From an uncultured Saccharospirillaceae bacterium (GTDB lineage: Bacteria; Pseudomonadota; Gammaproteobacteria; Pseudomonadales; Oceanobacteraceae): a DNA stretch of 64,000 bases. Below are positions 17,130-27,038 of this stretch, piece after piece. Numbering within the stretch: the stretch's first letter is position 1; each line of letters starts with the position of its first letter. A program made the translations under genes and the position numbers. The stretch spans positions 1-64,000 of the forward strand of contig CANNFT010000005.1 of assembly GCA_947503895.1 (NCBI GenBank), read 5' to 3'. The notes beneath the pieces are model-generated. The model saw only the letters and a program-made list of their open reading frames with translations, was not told where the DNA came from and did not search any database.

Positions 17130-18575
17130 ATGTTAAGCTTAAAAACCAAAATATTACTGTTGGCGTTGATCCCGCTTGTTCTTATGACGGCAGCCATTAC
17201 GTGGATAAGTCAAAAACAAGCACGTGAGTTAGCCAATATCGAAATTGCGACCTTCGAAGAAAACCTATTGGCTTCTAAGCAACAGCAGCTGAAACACCAC
17301 GTCAATTTAGCCACCGCTTCCGTGCGAGAAATCATTGCGACGTTGGATCGTGGAGCCGACCGCCAAAAAGTGGCCACAGAACTTAAACGCGTGCTGCATG
17401 GGTTAACTTTTGGGGAGGATGGTTACTTCTTTGTGTATGACAAGGAAGGTGTAAACCTTGTGCACCCGATTCAGCCTGAGCTTGTCGGACAGAACCTCTA
17501 TCATCTTAAAGACGACAACGGCAAACCGGTCATACAGGAAATCCTGCAACTTGCCCGCGAAGGAGGGGGTTTCAGCCGATACACATGGAGACGACCAACC
17601 GGAAATAGTCACCAAGAAGATAAACTCAGCTACGTCGAAGCGTTACCCAATTTTGAATGGGTCGTCGGTACCGGGTTATACATAGATGAGATTGCAGACG
17701 AAGTCGCAGTGACTCGAAGACAGGTCGACCGAAACATCCGCGATACCTTTTTCTCCGTGTTGATTATTCTATCGGGCACCGTGGTGATGATCATATTAAT
17801 GGGCGTCGGGATCAATATACACGCCACGCAATTGGCAGATCGCCGATTGAAAGAGTTAGCCAACCGCTCAGTTCAGTTGCAAGTTTCACAACGCCGACAT
17901 TTTGCCAGAGAGTTACATGATGGTGTGAATCAGCTCATGGTGGCGGTTAAATTAAGGCTCAATCTTTTCAAACGAGAGTGGGAGCAAACGGGGTCGTTAC
18001 AGAATTTAGAAAAAGCAGGTGAAATGCTCGACCTTGCGATGCAAGAGGTTCGACGTGTATCCCATGATCTCCGCCCCATTCTATTGGACGACCTTGGATT
18101 GGAGGCGGGCATTAAAAATATGTTGGTGGATTTTGCCAAAGTCTCTGATTTGGATGTCAGCGTTGATATTAATCTACCGGAGCAACGTTTACCGGATGCA
18201 GTGGAAATTACCCTTTACCGTATGGTTCAAGAAGCATTGACTAATGTAGAAAAGCACGCGGATGCTCGCCAATTGAAATTAAGAATCTGGCATCGACAGG
18301 ATGTGGTGTACCTCGAGCTGGAGGATGATGGCAAAGGCTTTATGGTGTTAGAAGAAAGTCAGCCTGATGTTTTAGGCATTGGTTTGCTGAACATGCGTGA
18401 GCGCACAGAATTATTAGGCGGAGAGTTTAGTATCACCAGCCGCCCAAAACAGGGCACGTTAATTCGAGCAGTTTTCTTTTTAACCCTGAGTCCCGCGCAA
18501 GTACAGTCTTCGCGTGGCGAGGCGGATAAAGCCATTGTAACGTTAGACGATTTGGCTGAAGAAGTGCCGTCTTGA
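17130..18575 (+). CDS. Cache-domain sensor histidine kinase, NarX/DegS type
   Basis: 481 residues. A first membrane segment (about 8-26), a periplasmic single Cache-type domain (about 45-195; GEDGYFFVYDKEGVNLVHP and EALPNFEWVVGTGLYIDEI), a second membrane segment (about 208-230), then a HisKA_3 dimerisation domain with the phospho-acceptor His263 in RRHFARELHDGVNQ. The ATPase domain has QEALTNVEKHA, DDGKGF and a GIGLLNMRERTELLGG loop. No clear HAMP domain separates membrane and kinase. Single-Cache sensors often bind small organic acids or similar ligands; the ligand here is unknown. It forms a pair with the response regulator 32 bases downstream. Confidence 0.92.
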   Translation: MLSLKTKILLLALIPLVLMTAAITWISQKQARELANIEIATFEENLLASKQQQLKHHVNLATASVREIIATLDRGADRQKVATELKRVLHGLTFGEDGYFFVYDKEGVNLVHPIQPELVGQNLYHLKDDNGKPVIQEILQLAREGGGFSRYTWRRPTGNSHQEDKLSYVEALPNFEWVVGTGLYIDEIADEVAVTRRQVDRNIRDTFFSVLIILSGTVVMIILMGVGINIHATQLADRRLKELANRSVQLQVSQRRHFARELHDGVNQLMVAVKLRLNLFKREWEQTGSLQNLEKAGEMLDLAMQEVRRVSHDLRPILLDDLGLEAGIKNMLVDFAKVSDLDVSVDINLPEQRLPDAVEITLYRMVQEALTNVEKHADARQLKLRIWHRQDVVYLELEDDGKGFMVLEESQPDVLGIGLLNMRERTELLGGEFSITSRPKQGTLIRAVFFLTLSPAQVQSSRGEADKAIVTLDDLAEEVPS

Positions 18576-18607
18576 ACATAACGATTATCCTAAATTGAGA
18601 TAAGAGC

Positions 18608-19243
18608 ATGTACCCTAAAATTCGAGTATTGCTGGCTGACGATCACCCCATGGTGCGCGAAGGCTTAAAGGCCAGTATCGAAAGCGATAATCGCATCACG
18701 GTCGTTGGCGAAGCGATCAATGGACAGCAAGCCGTAGACATGGCTGAGGCCTTGTCTCCGGATATCGTATTACTGGATATTTCCATGCCGGTATTAACAG
18801 GATTACAAGCCGCCGAAATTTTGCGTAAAACGCAACCGAAAGTAAAAGTACTCGTGCTCACCATGCATGAAGATAGAGAGTACATTGCAAAAATGGTGCA
18901 ATTAGGCGTAGCGGGGTATGTATTAAAAGACGTGGCCACTGAAAAATTGATTTTTGCCATTCAAGAGGTGCATCAAAAGGGTGAATATTTTGGCACGGTG
19001 GCGGCTAAATTAATCGACGAAATGGAAGACGCATCAGAGGCAGATCGTATCCTTTCACAACGTGAAGAGACTGTGCTGACGTTATTAGCGGAGGGCTTAG
19101 GCAATAAAGAAATTGCGGAGAAGCTAGACCTCTCTATTCGAACCGTTGAGTCACACCGGCATCGAATTAAGCAGAAGTTGAACATCAGTACTTCTGCCGG
19201 TTTAGTGCATTACGCGATTCATCAGAATTTAATTAAAATTTAA
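18608..19243 (+). CDS. NarL/LuxR-family response regulator
   Basis: 211 residues. Receiver domain 1 to about 120 with the acidic pair DD (11-12), phospho-acceptor Asp57 (VLLDISMP), conserved Thr (VLTMHED) and Lys (YVLKD). A LuxR-type helix-turn-helix follows around 145-205 (LSQREETVLTLLAEGLGNKE, then LDLSIRTVESHRHRIKQKL). It is the expected partner of the upstream kinase: phosphorylation should alter DNA binding. Target genes cannot be told from the sequence; the convergent yibQ-ctpA unit is not an obvious one. Confidence 0.93.
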   Translation: MYPKIRVLLADDHPMVREGLKASIESDNRITVVGEAINGQQAVDMAEALSPDIVLLDISMPVLTGLQAAEILRKTQPKVKVLVLTMHEDREYIAKMVQLGVAGYVLKDVATEKLIFAIQEVHQKGEYFGTVAAKLIDEMEDASEADRILSQREETVLTLLAEGLGNKEIAEKLDLSIRTVESHRHRIKQKLNISTSAGLVHYAIHQNLIKI

Positions 19244-19268
19244 TATGGGTAGGCGAGCGGTGGTCAAC

Positions 19269-20501
19269 TCATAGCAGTTTGGCCGCGCCATCTGCTTCTT
19301 TCTGCGCCAAGATGTGTTGTATGAGCGTATCTAATGTTGGGGCTTGAATGGGGTTGCCGTACCCGCTGTGGCTGGGCCTTTGATGAATCCCTTTGGCCAT
19401 CAGTTCACTGACCGTGCTCAATGCTATTCCTAACTTGGGCAATTCGGGTATCACTTGTTTAAGATAATGAACGGTTTCGGGGTGTGGATGACCAATCACC
19501 ACCGCTGAACCATGCTTTAAGGCGACGGCTAAGGCGCGCTTAAATTGCTGGTGGATGTGCTCCGTATCCACTTGATGATCTAAAAATACATCCCTTTGTG
19601 CGCTGCTGATACGATGTTGAATGGCCGTATCAAATGCAACGCTTTGTGCGGTCGTTCGGCTATCCACAAAAAATAATTGTTCTGATTGAAGTACCTCCAT
19701 TACCCATCCCATGGCGATTTTATTTTGAGTGAGTTGGCTGCCCATGTGATTGTTAACGCCTTTTAAGTGCGGCACGTTTCGAATGGCATGTTGCAAGGTT
19801 TGCTTAAACTGGCGTTCCGTTAAGTCGCCACTGAGTGCTCCTGCCCCCAGTGCACGATTGTTTACCGTTGCCATGGGAATATGCAGCATAATTTCTTTAT
19901 TGAGCCGATAGCCCCTCTGCGCCAGACGTTGACTGTGTTTGCGATGCGGTAAAACGGAATAGGTGATCTTGCCCGGAAGCGCGAGTGCATCTAACCCTTT
20001 ACGCAGGCTATTTCCCAAATCATCAATGATGATGGCGACGTGACCGGCGACGGGAAGATTTTGCTGCATGGCGTTCGGCGGTTCTGAGGTTATGCTCGAA
20101 GGAGGAATGTGTTTCTCCTCGGTTTGACGCGGTGCAGGGGATGATTGTTCCGCAACCTGTGTCCTCAATTGGGAAGGCTTGGCTGGCCGTGATGGTTCGT
20201 CAGCATCCGTTGTGAGTGGAGGGAGCGCGTAATTGATCCTAGAAATGGAGTCGCTGTGTAGAATCGGCCATTCAAAAGATGGCAACACTTCCCTCGCGAA
20301 CCATCTATTGAAGTCATTGCTTAGCGCGCTGGTAAAGGTGGCAGGTGAGATACGAATTGAGAGGGGAGGCATCCACTCGGCGTGTTCCGTATGAATATCA
20401 TCGAAAATAGCGGGTGAAATAAACGGGTAAGCGCTCAGCTTACCCGTCCATAAAACTAAAATAAGGCTAAGACTGAATATCGTTGTGCTTAACCGGTTCA
20501 A
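19269..20501 (-). CDS. yibQ: Divergent polysaccharide deacetylase family protein (YibQ)
   Basis: About 410 residues. The TTG at 20501 is preferred because AGGTGAGG lies six bases upstream; a GTG at 20513 in the same frame has no such site. A signal peptide (SLSLILVLWTGKLSA) leads into a Pro-rich variable region to about residue 160, then the deacetylase-like fold: HVAIIIDDLGNS, ITYSVLPH, EIMLHIPM, GVNNHMGSQLT and VVIGHPHPET. These fit the DUF610/YibQ family, a metal-dependent deacetylase-like fold with altered motifs; substrate unknown, probably cell wall or exopolysaccharide. It overlaps the end of ctpA by about 35 bases, so the two are co-translated. Confidence 0.88.
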   Translation of the reverse strand: MNRLSTTIFSLSLILVLWTGKLSAYPFISPAIFDDIHTEHAEWMPPLSIRISPATFTSALSNDFNRWFAREVLPSFEWPILHSDSISRINYALPPLTTDADEPSRPAKPSQLRTQVAEQSSPAPRQTEEKHIPPSSITSEPPNAMQQNLPVAGHVAIIIDDLGNSLRKGLDALALPGKITYSVLPHRKHSQRLAQRGYRLNKEIMLHIPMATVNNRALGAGALSGDLTERQFKQTLQHAIRNVPHLKGVNNHMGSQLTQNKIAMGWVMEVLQSEQLFFVDSRTTAQSVAFDTAIQHRISSAQRDVFLDHQVDTEHIHQQFKRALAVALKHGSAVVIGHPHPETVHYLKQVIPELPKLGIALSTVSELMAKGIHQRPSHSGYGNPIQAPTLDTLIQHILAQKEADGAAKLL

Positions 20502-21903
20502 TGTATTCCTCACCTATGGTTTCGTTAGCGGCCGATTCGTCGCCATTCTCATCCAATGCGGTTGGCAGCGTCTTCGGCGCAATAAAGTGCATCCCTTTTA
20601 AGACGGTAATGGCTTGAGATAGTTGATAATCTTTATCGGCAGCGTGCTCTACTTCTTTAGCGGCCGTGGCGGGAGATTCCGCTTCAGATGGATCGCTTTC
20701 CAAGTGGCCTTCTAAGTCAGCCTCTTTATAGAAACGGCTTTCTTTTTCGGCCGTAAAAGTGCCCGGTTGTACTTCTAAATCAGGCGAAATACCTTGCGCC
20801 TGAATAGATCGACCCTTTGGTGTGAAGTAACGAGCCGTCGTGAGTTTCAACGCATGTTCACCATTGAGTGGCAGTACGGTTTGAACGGACCCTTTGCCAA
20901 AACTTTGCGTGCCCATAATAATGGCGCGACCGTGATCTTGAAGTGCACCGGCGACAATTTCAGAGGCGGATGCGGACCCCCCGTTTATTAACACGACCAG
21001 CGGTAAATCCGGCAGGAAAGTATCTAAACTGGCTTCGTAGCTGATATCCGAATTCGCCACCCGCCCCTTGGTATATACAATCAGCCCCTCTTCTAAAAAT
21101 GCATCGCTGACTTGCACTGCGGCGTCTAATACGCCACCCGGGTTATTGCGTAAATCCAACACGACGCCTCTTAATGCGTTGTTGCTTTTTGCCATGAGTT
21201 TATCCAATGCGCGCGTCAGGTCACTGCCTGTGTTTTCTTGGAATTGGGTAATTCTTAAGTAACCATAATATTCATCGAGGAGGGTATGTTTTACGCTTGT
21301 GACTTTAATTTCGGCGCGTTTTAAGGTGAATTCTAGCGGCTGGCTTTGGCCCTCACGCAAAATGGTGAGAACGATTTCACTGCCGGGGACGCCGCGCATT
21401 TTCTCTACCGCGTCGTTCAGGTCCATACCTTTTACCGGTGTGTTGTCTAATTTAATAATCAAGTCGCCGGCTTGAATCCCAGCTTGCGCGGCAGGCGTAT
21501 CGTCGATGGGTGAAACCACTTTAATAAAGCCGTCTTCCAATCCAACTTCTATACCCAGGCCACCAAATTTACCGCTGGTGCTGACTTGTAAATCCTTAAA
21601 ATCCTCCGGCCCTAAATAAGCAGAGTGGGGATCTAATCCACCGAGCATGCCTCGAATGGCATTTTCCAACAGTGTTTTATCATCCACAGGTTCAACATAG
21701 CTTGAACGGATGCGCTCGAAGATTTCGGCGAAAGAACGCAGTTCGTCTAACGGTAATAAAGAGGGGGCAACGCGCGCTTCCCCTTCAATAATGTCATCGT
21801 TGCTCGCGTTCGGGGGGGTGTCGGCATGACTGTTCAGTGCCAGAGATGGCAAGGCAAGTAAGCAGCTGAAAGCGAGTACCGTACGAATTGAAGGAAATAT
21901 CAT
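20467..21903 (-). CDS. ctpA: Carboxy-terminal processing peptidase CtpA (S41 family)
   Basis: 478 residues with a signal peptide (LLALPSLALNSHA). A PDZ domain lies around 100-190 (GGLGIEVGLEDGFIKVVSP, AGIQAGDLIIKLD). The S41 protease core has the catalytic Ser in GGSASASEIVAGALQDH and the catalytic Lys in GTQSFGKGSVQT. CtpA-type proteases trim periplasmic substrates, in Pseudomonas cell-wall crosslink hydrolases. An acidic linker of about 90 residues extends past the core and ends in EEYIEPVKHNDIQS. It lies in the unit gpmI-envC-ctpA-yibQ, conserved among relatives, downstream of the hydrolase activator EnvC. Confidence 0.94.
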   Translation of the reverse strand: MIFPSIRTVLAFSCLLALPSLALNSHADTPPNASNDDIIEGEARVAPSLLPLDELRSFAEIFERIRSSYVEPVDDKTLLENAIRGMLGGLDPHSAYLGPEDFKDLQVSTSGKFGGLGIEVGLEDGFIKVVSPIDDTPAAQAGIQAGDLIIKLDNTPVKGMDLNDAVEKMRGVPGSEIVLTILREGQSQPLEFTLKRAEIKVTSVKHTLLDEYYGYLRITQFQENTGSDLTRALDKLMAKSNNALRGVVLDLRNNPGGVLDAAVQVSDAFLEEGLIVYTKGRVANSDISYEASLDTFLPDLPLVVLINGGSASASEIVAGALQDHGRAIIMGTQSFGKGSVQTVLPLNGEHALKLTTARYFTPKGRSIQAQGISPDLEVQPGTFTAEKESRFYKEADLEGHLESDPSEAESPATAAKEVEHAADKDYQLSQAITVLKGMHFIAPKTLPTALDENGDESAANETIGEEYIEPVKHNDIQS

Positions 21904-22039
21904 AAAAGGAAAGCCATCAATAATGCATATTAAAGAGTTATAACAGATTGCTATTAGATTAGGAAACGTGCGGCAATCCGTCGACTTAGGGCACCCTTAT
22001 TTCTATAAATGCCAAACCCGCACGCGTGTTTTCCACTCT

Positions 22040-23197
22040 TTAGCTTCGTTTCATCCAGTGTTTTGGGTTAATTGGGCGGCCTTTGGAACGTATTTCAAAG
22101 TACAGACCATCGACGTCGTAGCCGCCACTGCGTCCTATACGCGCCACGGGGTCTCCGGTCTCGACCCAATCACCGACGGTTTTGAGTAGCGCTTGATTGC
22201 GACCATAAAGACTCATATACCCTTGCCCATGATCCACAATCGTGAGCAAACCAAACCCTCTTAACCAATCAGAGAACACCACTCGGCCATGATGAATGGC
22301 GTGCACCGTGGTTCCCGGTTTATTTTTATAAAGCCAGCCTTCCCAACGTTGTTTGCCATTCTCTTGCAGCATGCCATAAAAACGATTGGGTTTCGTATTG
22401 AGAGGATTAGGCAATTTACCCTTGAGTTGTCGAAAAGGACGGCTTTCTTTTTCGCGTTCAAATGGCAAAAAGACTTCTTCTACTTTGCCCAGTAACTCAA
22501 TAAGGTTTTGACGATCTTCTTTTAAGCGATTGAGTGTATTGCCTTGGCCTTTAATTTTTTGGTTTAAAGCCTTAGCGTCTCGTTGTTGTTTTTTTCGTAA
22601 GGACGCTAATGAACGCTGCTGTTTCTTAAGGCTTTTAAATTGAATATCGAGTTCGGCTTTTTTATTGGCCACTTCTAATTTGAGTGCCGATATTTGCACG
22701 AGTGTTTCTCGGTATGCTTCTATTTGAGATTGGTGTGCTTGATTGAGGTAATTGAGAAACGTCATATTGCGGGAAAGACGGGTAGGATCTTCTTGATTCA
22801 GCAACACTTTTAGTTGAGGTTGTTGGCCTAATTTAAAACTGGCCTTAATAATGTCTGCGAGGGCGCGTTGCTGATCGATTTGTTCACTGCTGAGCGTCCG
22901 TTGCTCCTGCTGGAGCTTTTTTAGGCGTTCACGCTCCTCCTTGAGCCGGTGACGGAGCGCTTCTACTTTTTCACTGATATCGGACACGTCCTTGTCGCTT
23001 TTACGCAGTGATTCAACCAATTGATCATGACTGGTTTGCGCATCCTTCAGCCATTTTTGTAACTCAGTAATATCGCTGCGCAGCTTTTTAAGCTGCGCTT
23101 CACTGATTTCAGGCTGTTTCGGCGTTTTATTTGCATCTGCCCAGCTAAGCGCGGGGCAGACCATGATCAAACTGAGCAGACATGCGAAAATTTTCAT
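22040..23197 (-). CDS. envC: Murein hydrolase activator EnvC
   Basis: 385 residues: signal peptide (ending near ALSWA), a long coiled coil about 30-245 (repeated [17 protein letters not shown] heptads and [15 protein letters not shown]), then a C-terminal LytM/M23 domain about 265-385. The LytM zinc ligands are not all present: the usual H-x-H motif is replaced by [10 protein letters not shown]. That is the mark of EnvC, which does not cut peptidoglycan but activates AmiA/AmiB amidases at the division septum under FtsEX control. It overlaps gpmI by four bases (ATGA), as in E. coli. Confidence 0.93.
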   Translation of the reverse strand: MKIFACLLSLIMVCPALSWADANKTPKQPEISEAQLKKLRSDITELQKWLKDAQTSHDQLVESLRKSDKDVSDISEKVEALRHRLKEERERLKKLQQEQRTLSSEQIDQQRALADIIKASFKLGQQPQLKVLLNQEDPTRLSRNMTFLNYLNQAHQSQIEAYRETLVQISALKLEVANKKAELDIQFKSLKKQQRSLASLRKKQQRDAKALNQKIKGQGNTLNRLKEDRQNLIELLGKVEEVFLPFEREKESRPFRQLKGKLPNPLNTKPNRFYGMLQENGKQRWEGWLYKNKPGTTVHAIHHGRVVFSDWLRGFGLLTIVDHGQGYMSLYGRNQALLKTVGDWVETGDPVARIGRSGGYDVDGLYFEIRSKGRPINPKHWMKRS

Positions 23198-24741
23198 GCG
23201 CTTGGTTTCATGACCAAAGAGTGTCCTGTCATTTCTTCTGGCACAGAGTCACCCATCATCTCAAGCAGACTAGGGGCGATATCACACAGTGCACCACCTT
23301 CTTTCAGGCTGACAGATTTACCCGCTGAACTGACGTGAATCAGGTTCACAGGCCCAGTGGTATGTTGTGTCATTGGGCCGCCATTTGGGTCCAGCATTTG
23401 CTCACAATTCCCGTGGTCTGCTGTGATTAAACACTCACCACCGACGGATAACAAAGCATCTGTCACCCTTTTTAAACAGACATCTAAGGCTTCAACGGCT
23501 TTGACGGCTGCGTCGAATACACCGGTGTGGCCGACCATATCGCCATTGGCGTAATTGCAGACGATTAAATCGTACTGTTGTTTTTCGATGGCTTCGACGA
23601 GTTTATCGGTCACTTCGAAGGCACTCATTTCTGGCTTGAGATCGTAGGTGGCAACATCAGGGCTGTTGATTAACTCACGGGTTTCACCGTCGTAGAGTGC
23701 TTCGCGTCCACCACTGAAGAAAAATGTAACGTGAGCATATTTTTCGGTTTCTGCGATGCGCAATTGGGTCTTGCCCAGTTTTGCTACAGTTTCACCTAAG
23801 TCATTGACGATGGGTGCGGGAGGGAATGCACAGCTTGCCGGAATATCGGCTGCGTACTCGGTCATCATGACGAATTCTGCAAGGTCAGGTTGTTGCTTAC
23901 GCTCAAAGCCGACAAAACGCTCGTCTTCCACAAATGCGCGGGTTAATTCACGGGCTCGATCGGGTCTGAAGTTCGCGAAAATGATGCTGTCACCATTATT
24001 GACTGTGACCGGTTCACCCAAGGTGGTGGCTTTCACAAATTCATCAAATTCGCCTCGTGCATAGGAATTCGTTAACCCCTCTACACCATTCTCCGCTTGA
24101 TGAAGTCCTTCGCCTAATGTGTACATATCGTAAGCCGCTTGTACGCGTTCCCAACGATTATCTCGATCCATAGCGTAATAGCGTCCAACAATGGATGCCA
24201 GTTTGCCACCCTGATGTTGCGCGAAATATTGTTCAATTTTTTCGATTGATGGTTGCGCACTCTGAGGCGGCATATCACGGCCATCTAATATACCGTGCAC
24301 ATACACCTGTTTAGCGCCTTTTTCCTGTGCCATCTTGCACAGGGTAAGAATATGGTCTTCATGGCTGTGGACGCCGCCGGGTGAAAGCAAACCAAATATA
24401 TGAACGGCTTTGTCTGTCTCTGCTGCTTTAGAAATGGCAGAGGAAAGGGCGGGGTTCTCAAAAAAATCGCCGTCTTCGATGCTTTTATTGATACGCGTAA
24501 AGTTCTGGTACACCACTCGACCTGCACCGAGGTTCATATGACCGACCTCTGAATTACCCATCTGTCCATCGGGCAGTCCGACGGCAGCGCCAGACGTATT
24601 GATAAGGACATTGGGATAGTGAGACTTAAGGTGATTCCAGGTGGGGGTGTTCGCGTTACTGATGGCGTTATCGGTAGCGTCTTCACGCTGGCCAAAACCG
24701 TCGAGGATGATCAGGGCAACAGGCTTGGGCTGGTTTGTCAT
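23194..24741 (-). CDS. gpmI: 2,3-bisphosphoglycerate-independent phosphoglycerate mutase
   Basis: 515 residues, the standard length. It interconverts 3- and 2-phosphoglycerate in glycolysis and gluconeogenesis, using two Mn ions and a phosphoserine. Visible motifs: [12 protein letters not shown] at the N-terminus (metal ligand Asp), the catalytic Ser in [24 protein letters not shown], the substrate loop [15 protein letters not shown], and the second metal cluster [14 protein letters not shown] plus ADHGNCEQM. It is the first gene of the gpmI-envC-ctpA-yibQ unit and divergent from yibN-secB. Confidence 0.97.
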   Translation of the reverse strand: MTNQPKPVALIILDGFGQREDATDNAISNANTPTWNHLKSHYPNVLINTSGAAVGLPDGQMGNSEVGHMNLGAGRVVYQNFTRINKSIEDGDFFENPALSSAISKAAETDKAVHIFGLLSPGGVHSHEDHILTLCKMAQEKGAKQVYVHGILDGRDMPPQSAQPSIEKIEQYFAQHQGGKLASIVGRYYAMDRDNRWERVQAAYDMYTLGEGLHQAENGVEGLTNSYARGEFDEFVKATTLGEPVTVNNGDSIIFANFRPDRARELTRAFVEDERFVGFERKQQPDLAEFVMMTEYAADIPASCAFPPAPIVNDLGETVAKLGKTQLRIAETEKYAHVTFFFSGGREALYDGETRELINSPDVATYDLKPEMSAFEVTDKLVEAIEKQQYDLIVCNYANGDMVGHTGVFDAAVKAVEALDVCLKRVTDALLSVGGECLITADHGNCEQMLDPNGGPMTQHTTGPVNLIHVSSAGKSVSLKEGGALCDIAPSLLEMMGDSVPEEMTGHSLVMKPSA

Positions 24742-24881
24742 ACGGCTTATGCATTCTGGTGTGAAATTTAGCCAATAATTTTACCTGTTTCGACCGTCAG
24801 ACGCCATCGTCCAACCTCATGCAAAGGTGCGATAGGGCTAGAATTTAGACAAAAATAGCGGCTGAAACCTGCTTTCGGTGG

Positions 24882-24909
24882 TTGGGATAAGGGCAGATTG
24901 GGTTATACT
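24882..24909 (+). promoter_or_regulatory. Putative promoter of yibN-secB
   Basis: TTGGGA at 24882-24887 and TATACT at 24904-24909 with a 16-base spacer, 27 bases before the yibN start. Good sigma-70 fit by eye. Confidence 0.55.
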
Positions 24910-24935
24910 TCGCGCTCGAATTTTTGAGGTGTGTT

Positions 24936-25352
24936 ATGGAACAGTTTTTAGAGTTTGCCATCAATCACTGGATGTTAGTGTCCATTCTGGCGGTATTGCT
25001 GGCAGCCTTGGCGTGGGACAGTGGTCATAAAGCGGGCCCTAAAGTATCGGTGCATGAGGCCACACGCCTGATCAACCAACAAAATGCATTGGTGCTCGAT
25101 GTGCGCGAGAAGAAGGAATTCAAAGTGGGTCATTTAGTGGATTCAGTCAATATCCCGCAAACCCAAATTGCAAATCGCCTTTCTGAACTTGAGAAAGACA
25201 AAAGCAGACCCATTATTGTGGTTTGCAAAGCAGGTCAGACCGCAGGGATGGCCAGTAAAATGTTAAAGGACAATGGTTTCGAATCTGTATATCGCCTGTC
25301 AGGTGGCATTATGGAGTGGACGAACAGCAATTTACCTTTAGTGACCAAGTAA
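24936..25352 (+). CDS. yibN: Membrane-anchored rhodanese-like protein YibN
   Basis: 138 residues from the ATG at 24936, which has GAGGTG five bases upstream; an in-frame TTG at 24924 overlaps that site. One N-terminal membrane segment (about 10-27) and a cytoplasmic rhodanese domain with LDVREKKEFKVGHL and the active-site loop C97-K-A-G-Q-T-A. Rhodanese folds carry persulfide sulfur on that Cys; E. coli YibN has recently been tied to the Sec/YidC membrane machinery, but its sulfur acceptor is uncertain. In E. coli grxC lies between yibN and secB; here grxC is absent. Confidence 0.92.
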   Translation: MEQFLEFAINHWMLVSILAVLLAALAWDSGHKAGPKVSVHEATRLINQQNALVLDVREKKEFKVGHLVDSVNIPQTQIANRLSELEKDKSRPIIVVCKAGQTAGMASKMLKDNGFESVYRLSGGIMEWTNSNLPLVTK

Positions 25353-25378
25353 TAACCAATAAGAAATAGAGTGTCGAC

Positions 25379-25882
25379 ATGAGTGAAGAACAAGCAGCAG
25401 TGAACGAGCAGCAGCAAAAAGGCCAGTTTGGCGTACAGCGCATTTATCTAAAAGATTCGTCTTTTGAAGCCCCTAATGTACCGGACATTTTCCGCGAACA
25501 GTGGAAGCCTCAAATAAACCTAGATTTGAACACCCGTAGCCAAAAGTTGAAAACTGAAGGCGACGAAGGTTTATACGAAGTGGTATTGGCGTTGACGGTC
25601 ACTGCTAAACTGGGTGAAAAGACAGCGTTCCTAGCAGAAGTTCAGCAAGCGGGTATCTTCAAAATCGATGGTCTAGAAGGTCAAGCATTGCATCAGACTC
25701 TCGGTGCATTCTGCCCGAATCTACTGTTCCCATATGCTCGTCAAGCTGTGGATAACATGGTCATTGGGGGGAGCTTCCCAGCACTGATGTTGGCACCGGT
25801 TAACTTTGATGCGATTTATGCACAATCGGTTCAGCAGCAAGCAAAACAGCGTGCCGAACAAGCCAGCGAAGCGACGCACTAA
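25379..25882 (+). CDS. secB: Protein-export chaperone SecB
   Basis: 167 residues (E. coli 155). SecB is a cytoplasmic tetrameric chaperone that keeps preproteins unfolded and delivers them to SecA. Family blocks: [17 protein letters not shown] at the start, the central [14 protein letters not shown], and the C-terminal [18 protein letters not shown], split from [17 protein letters not shown]. The acidic-to-basic Gln-rich tail ([11 protein letters not shown]) is the SecA-contacting end. It follows yibN by 26 bases and is closed by a strong terminator. Confidence 0.96.
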   Translation: MSEEQAAVNEQQQKGQFGVQRIYLKDSSFEAPNVPDIFREQWKPQINLDLNTRSQKLKTEGDEGLYEVVLALTVTAKLGEKTAFLAEVQQAGIFKIDGLEGQALHQTLGAFCPNLLFPYARQAVDNMVIGGSFPALMLAPVNFDAIYAQSVQQQAKQRAEQASEATH

Positions 25883-25936
25883 AAATGTCGGCTAGCCAGT
25901 GTTGAACAGCATTGTGTGAGGCCTTCACTTTTACTA

Positions 25937-25970
25937 AAAAGCCCAATGAACGAGAGTACATTGGGCTTTT
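25937..25970 (+). terminator. Rho-independent terminator after secB
   Basis: AAAAGCCCAATG and CATTGGGCTTTT form a perfect 12-pair stem with a ten-base loop ending in four T. It lies 55 bases after secB. Confidence 0.88.
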
Positions 25971-26007
25971 GCTTATTTAGACTACGACTTATTGTGAATG
26001 ATTAATC

Positions 26008-26475
26008 ATGTTTCATATCGCTTTATTTGAACCGCGTATCGCCCCTAACACGGGCAACATCATGAGGTTAGTGGCCAACAATGGTTGTCATTTACATCTG
26101 ATCGAACCGTTGGGGTTCGACTTGGATGAGAAAAAATTACGCCGTGCAGGGTTGGATTATCACGACATGGCAAACGTGACACGACATGCGAATTATGAGG
26201 CTTTTCTAGCGGCGCTGCCGGGTCATCGTATATTGGCACTCACCACAAAGGGCAGTCGTCCGCACGACCAACTGCAATACCAACCCAATGATGTGTTGTT
26301 ATTTGGTTCCGAAACCAGTGGTTTGCCCGATGAAGTCATGAACAGCATCAGCGTTGAGCAGCGTTTACGTATCCCGATGCAGCCAAATAGCCGCAGTTTG
26401 AATTTATCCAATGCGGTGGCCATCGTCAGTTACGAAGCATGGCGTCAAAACGGATACCAAGGCGCTGATTTATAG
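26008..26475 (+). CDS. trmL: tRNA (cytidine(34)-2'-O)-methyltransferase TrmL
   Basis: 155 residues, the usual size of this SPOUT-class enzyme. It 2'-O-methylates the wobble nucleotide of two tRNA-Leu isoacceptors using S-adenosylmethionine. Motif 1 is [14 protein letters not shown]; motif 2 is [14 protein letters not shown]; motif 3 is [20 protein letters not shown], which forms the trefoil-knot cofactor site. Adjacent to secB in many Gammaproteobacteria. Confidence 0.95.
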   Translation: MFHIALFEPRIAPNTGNIMRLVANNGCHLHLIEPLGFDLDEKKLRRAGLDYHDMANVTRHANYEAFLAALPGHRILALTTKGSRPHDQLQYQPNDVLLFGSETSGLPDEVMNSISVEQRLRIPMQPNSRSLNLSNAVAIVSYEAWRQNGYQGADL

Positions 26476-26763
26476 CGCCATTTTCTTTTCGGTGTTGGTA
26501 CTCGATTGCTGCCACTCAATAGGCGCATTGATCGAAAGATAAAATGCGCGGGCCTGGATTCTGTCAATTTTTATTGTTTGTTCACACTTCAGCGAAATCG
26601 CTATCCAGTTTTTTGGTCAAATAAATATAAACGATTAACCTTATGGCAGGGTGAATTTAAATCGTTTCTAAGCATTAATTATTAAATTTAAGAAAAATAA
26701 CACCGCCAAACATAATGAAAAAAATAAAATGCAATCATAAATATTCAAAAGTGTGAGCGTATC

Positions 26764-26791
26764 TTTACTCGGGCTTCAGTTTCTTTATAAT
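26764..26791 (+). promoter_or_regulatory. Putative promoter before the 27039 lipoprotein gene
   Basis: TTTACT at 26764-26769, a 16-base spacer and a perfect TATAAT at 26786-26791. A transcript would start near 26798, giving a leader of about 240 bases before the lipoprotein gene. Confidence 0.5.
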
Positions 26792-26826
26792 GCCCGTTCT
26801 CCAAATGAGTTGGAGAGAATGAAGAC

Positions 26827-26949
26827 ATGGATGTGAACGAGTTGCACAATGAATGTGCCCTTTCTACGGCTAATCCCAATTGTATTTTCATGCAATTCGC
26901 CATTTCCTCGTCTGATCTTATTTTAAATACAGTAAACGAATTGGGTTGA
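26827..26949 (+). CDS. Possible 40-residue leader peptide
   Basis: ATG at 26827 with GGAG at 26812-26815 about 11 bases upstream, ending at a TGA at 26947-26949. The peptide (MDVNELHNECALS at its start) has no membrane segment and no recognised family. A five-codon frame starting at 26819 overlaps it and uses the same purine-rich site. Being inside the long leader of the lipoprotein gene, either frame could be regulatory, or neither may be translated. Confidence 0.2.
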   Translation: MDVNELHNECALSTANPNCIFMQFAISSSDLILNTVNELG

Positions 26950-27038
26950 GAAAGGTCCCGTGCGTCATTTGAATATCGAAGCGCGGGTCGATGTATAAAA
27001 AGCCCCAATCGTTGTAAAGGCCATAAGGAAATAGCAAC

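Larger units (their letters stand above)
26476..27038 (+). other. 563-bp AT-rich intergenic region before a lipoprotein gene
   Basis: It holds a probable promoter (26764-26791), a CTCCAA/TTGGAG stem-loop at 26799-26815 at the expected transcript start, and a 40-codon frame, listed separately. The 26600-26750 part is strongly AT-rich with many A- and T-tracts, the kind of DNA bound by nucleoid proteins such as H-NS or IHF. No RNA family was recognised. Confidence 0.5.
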
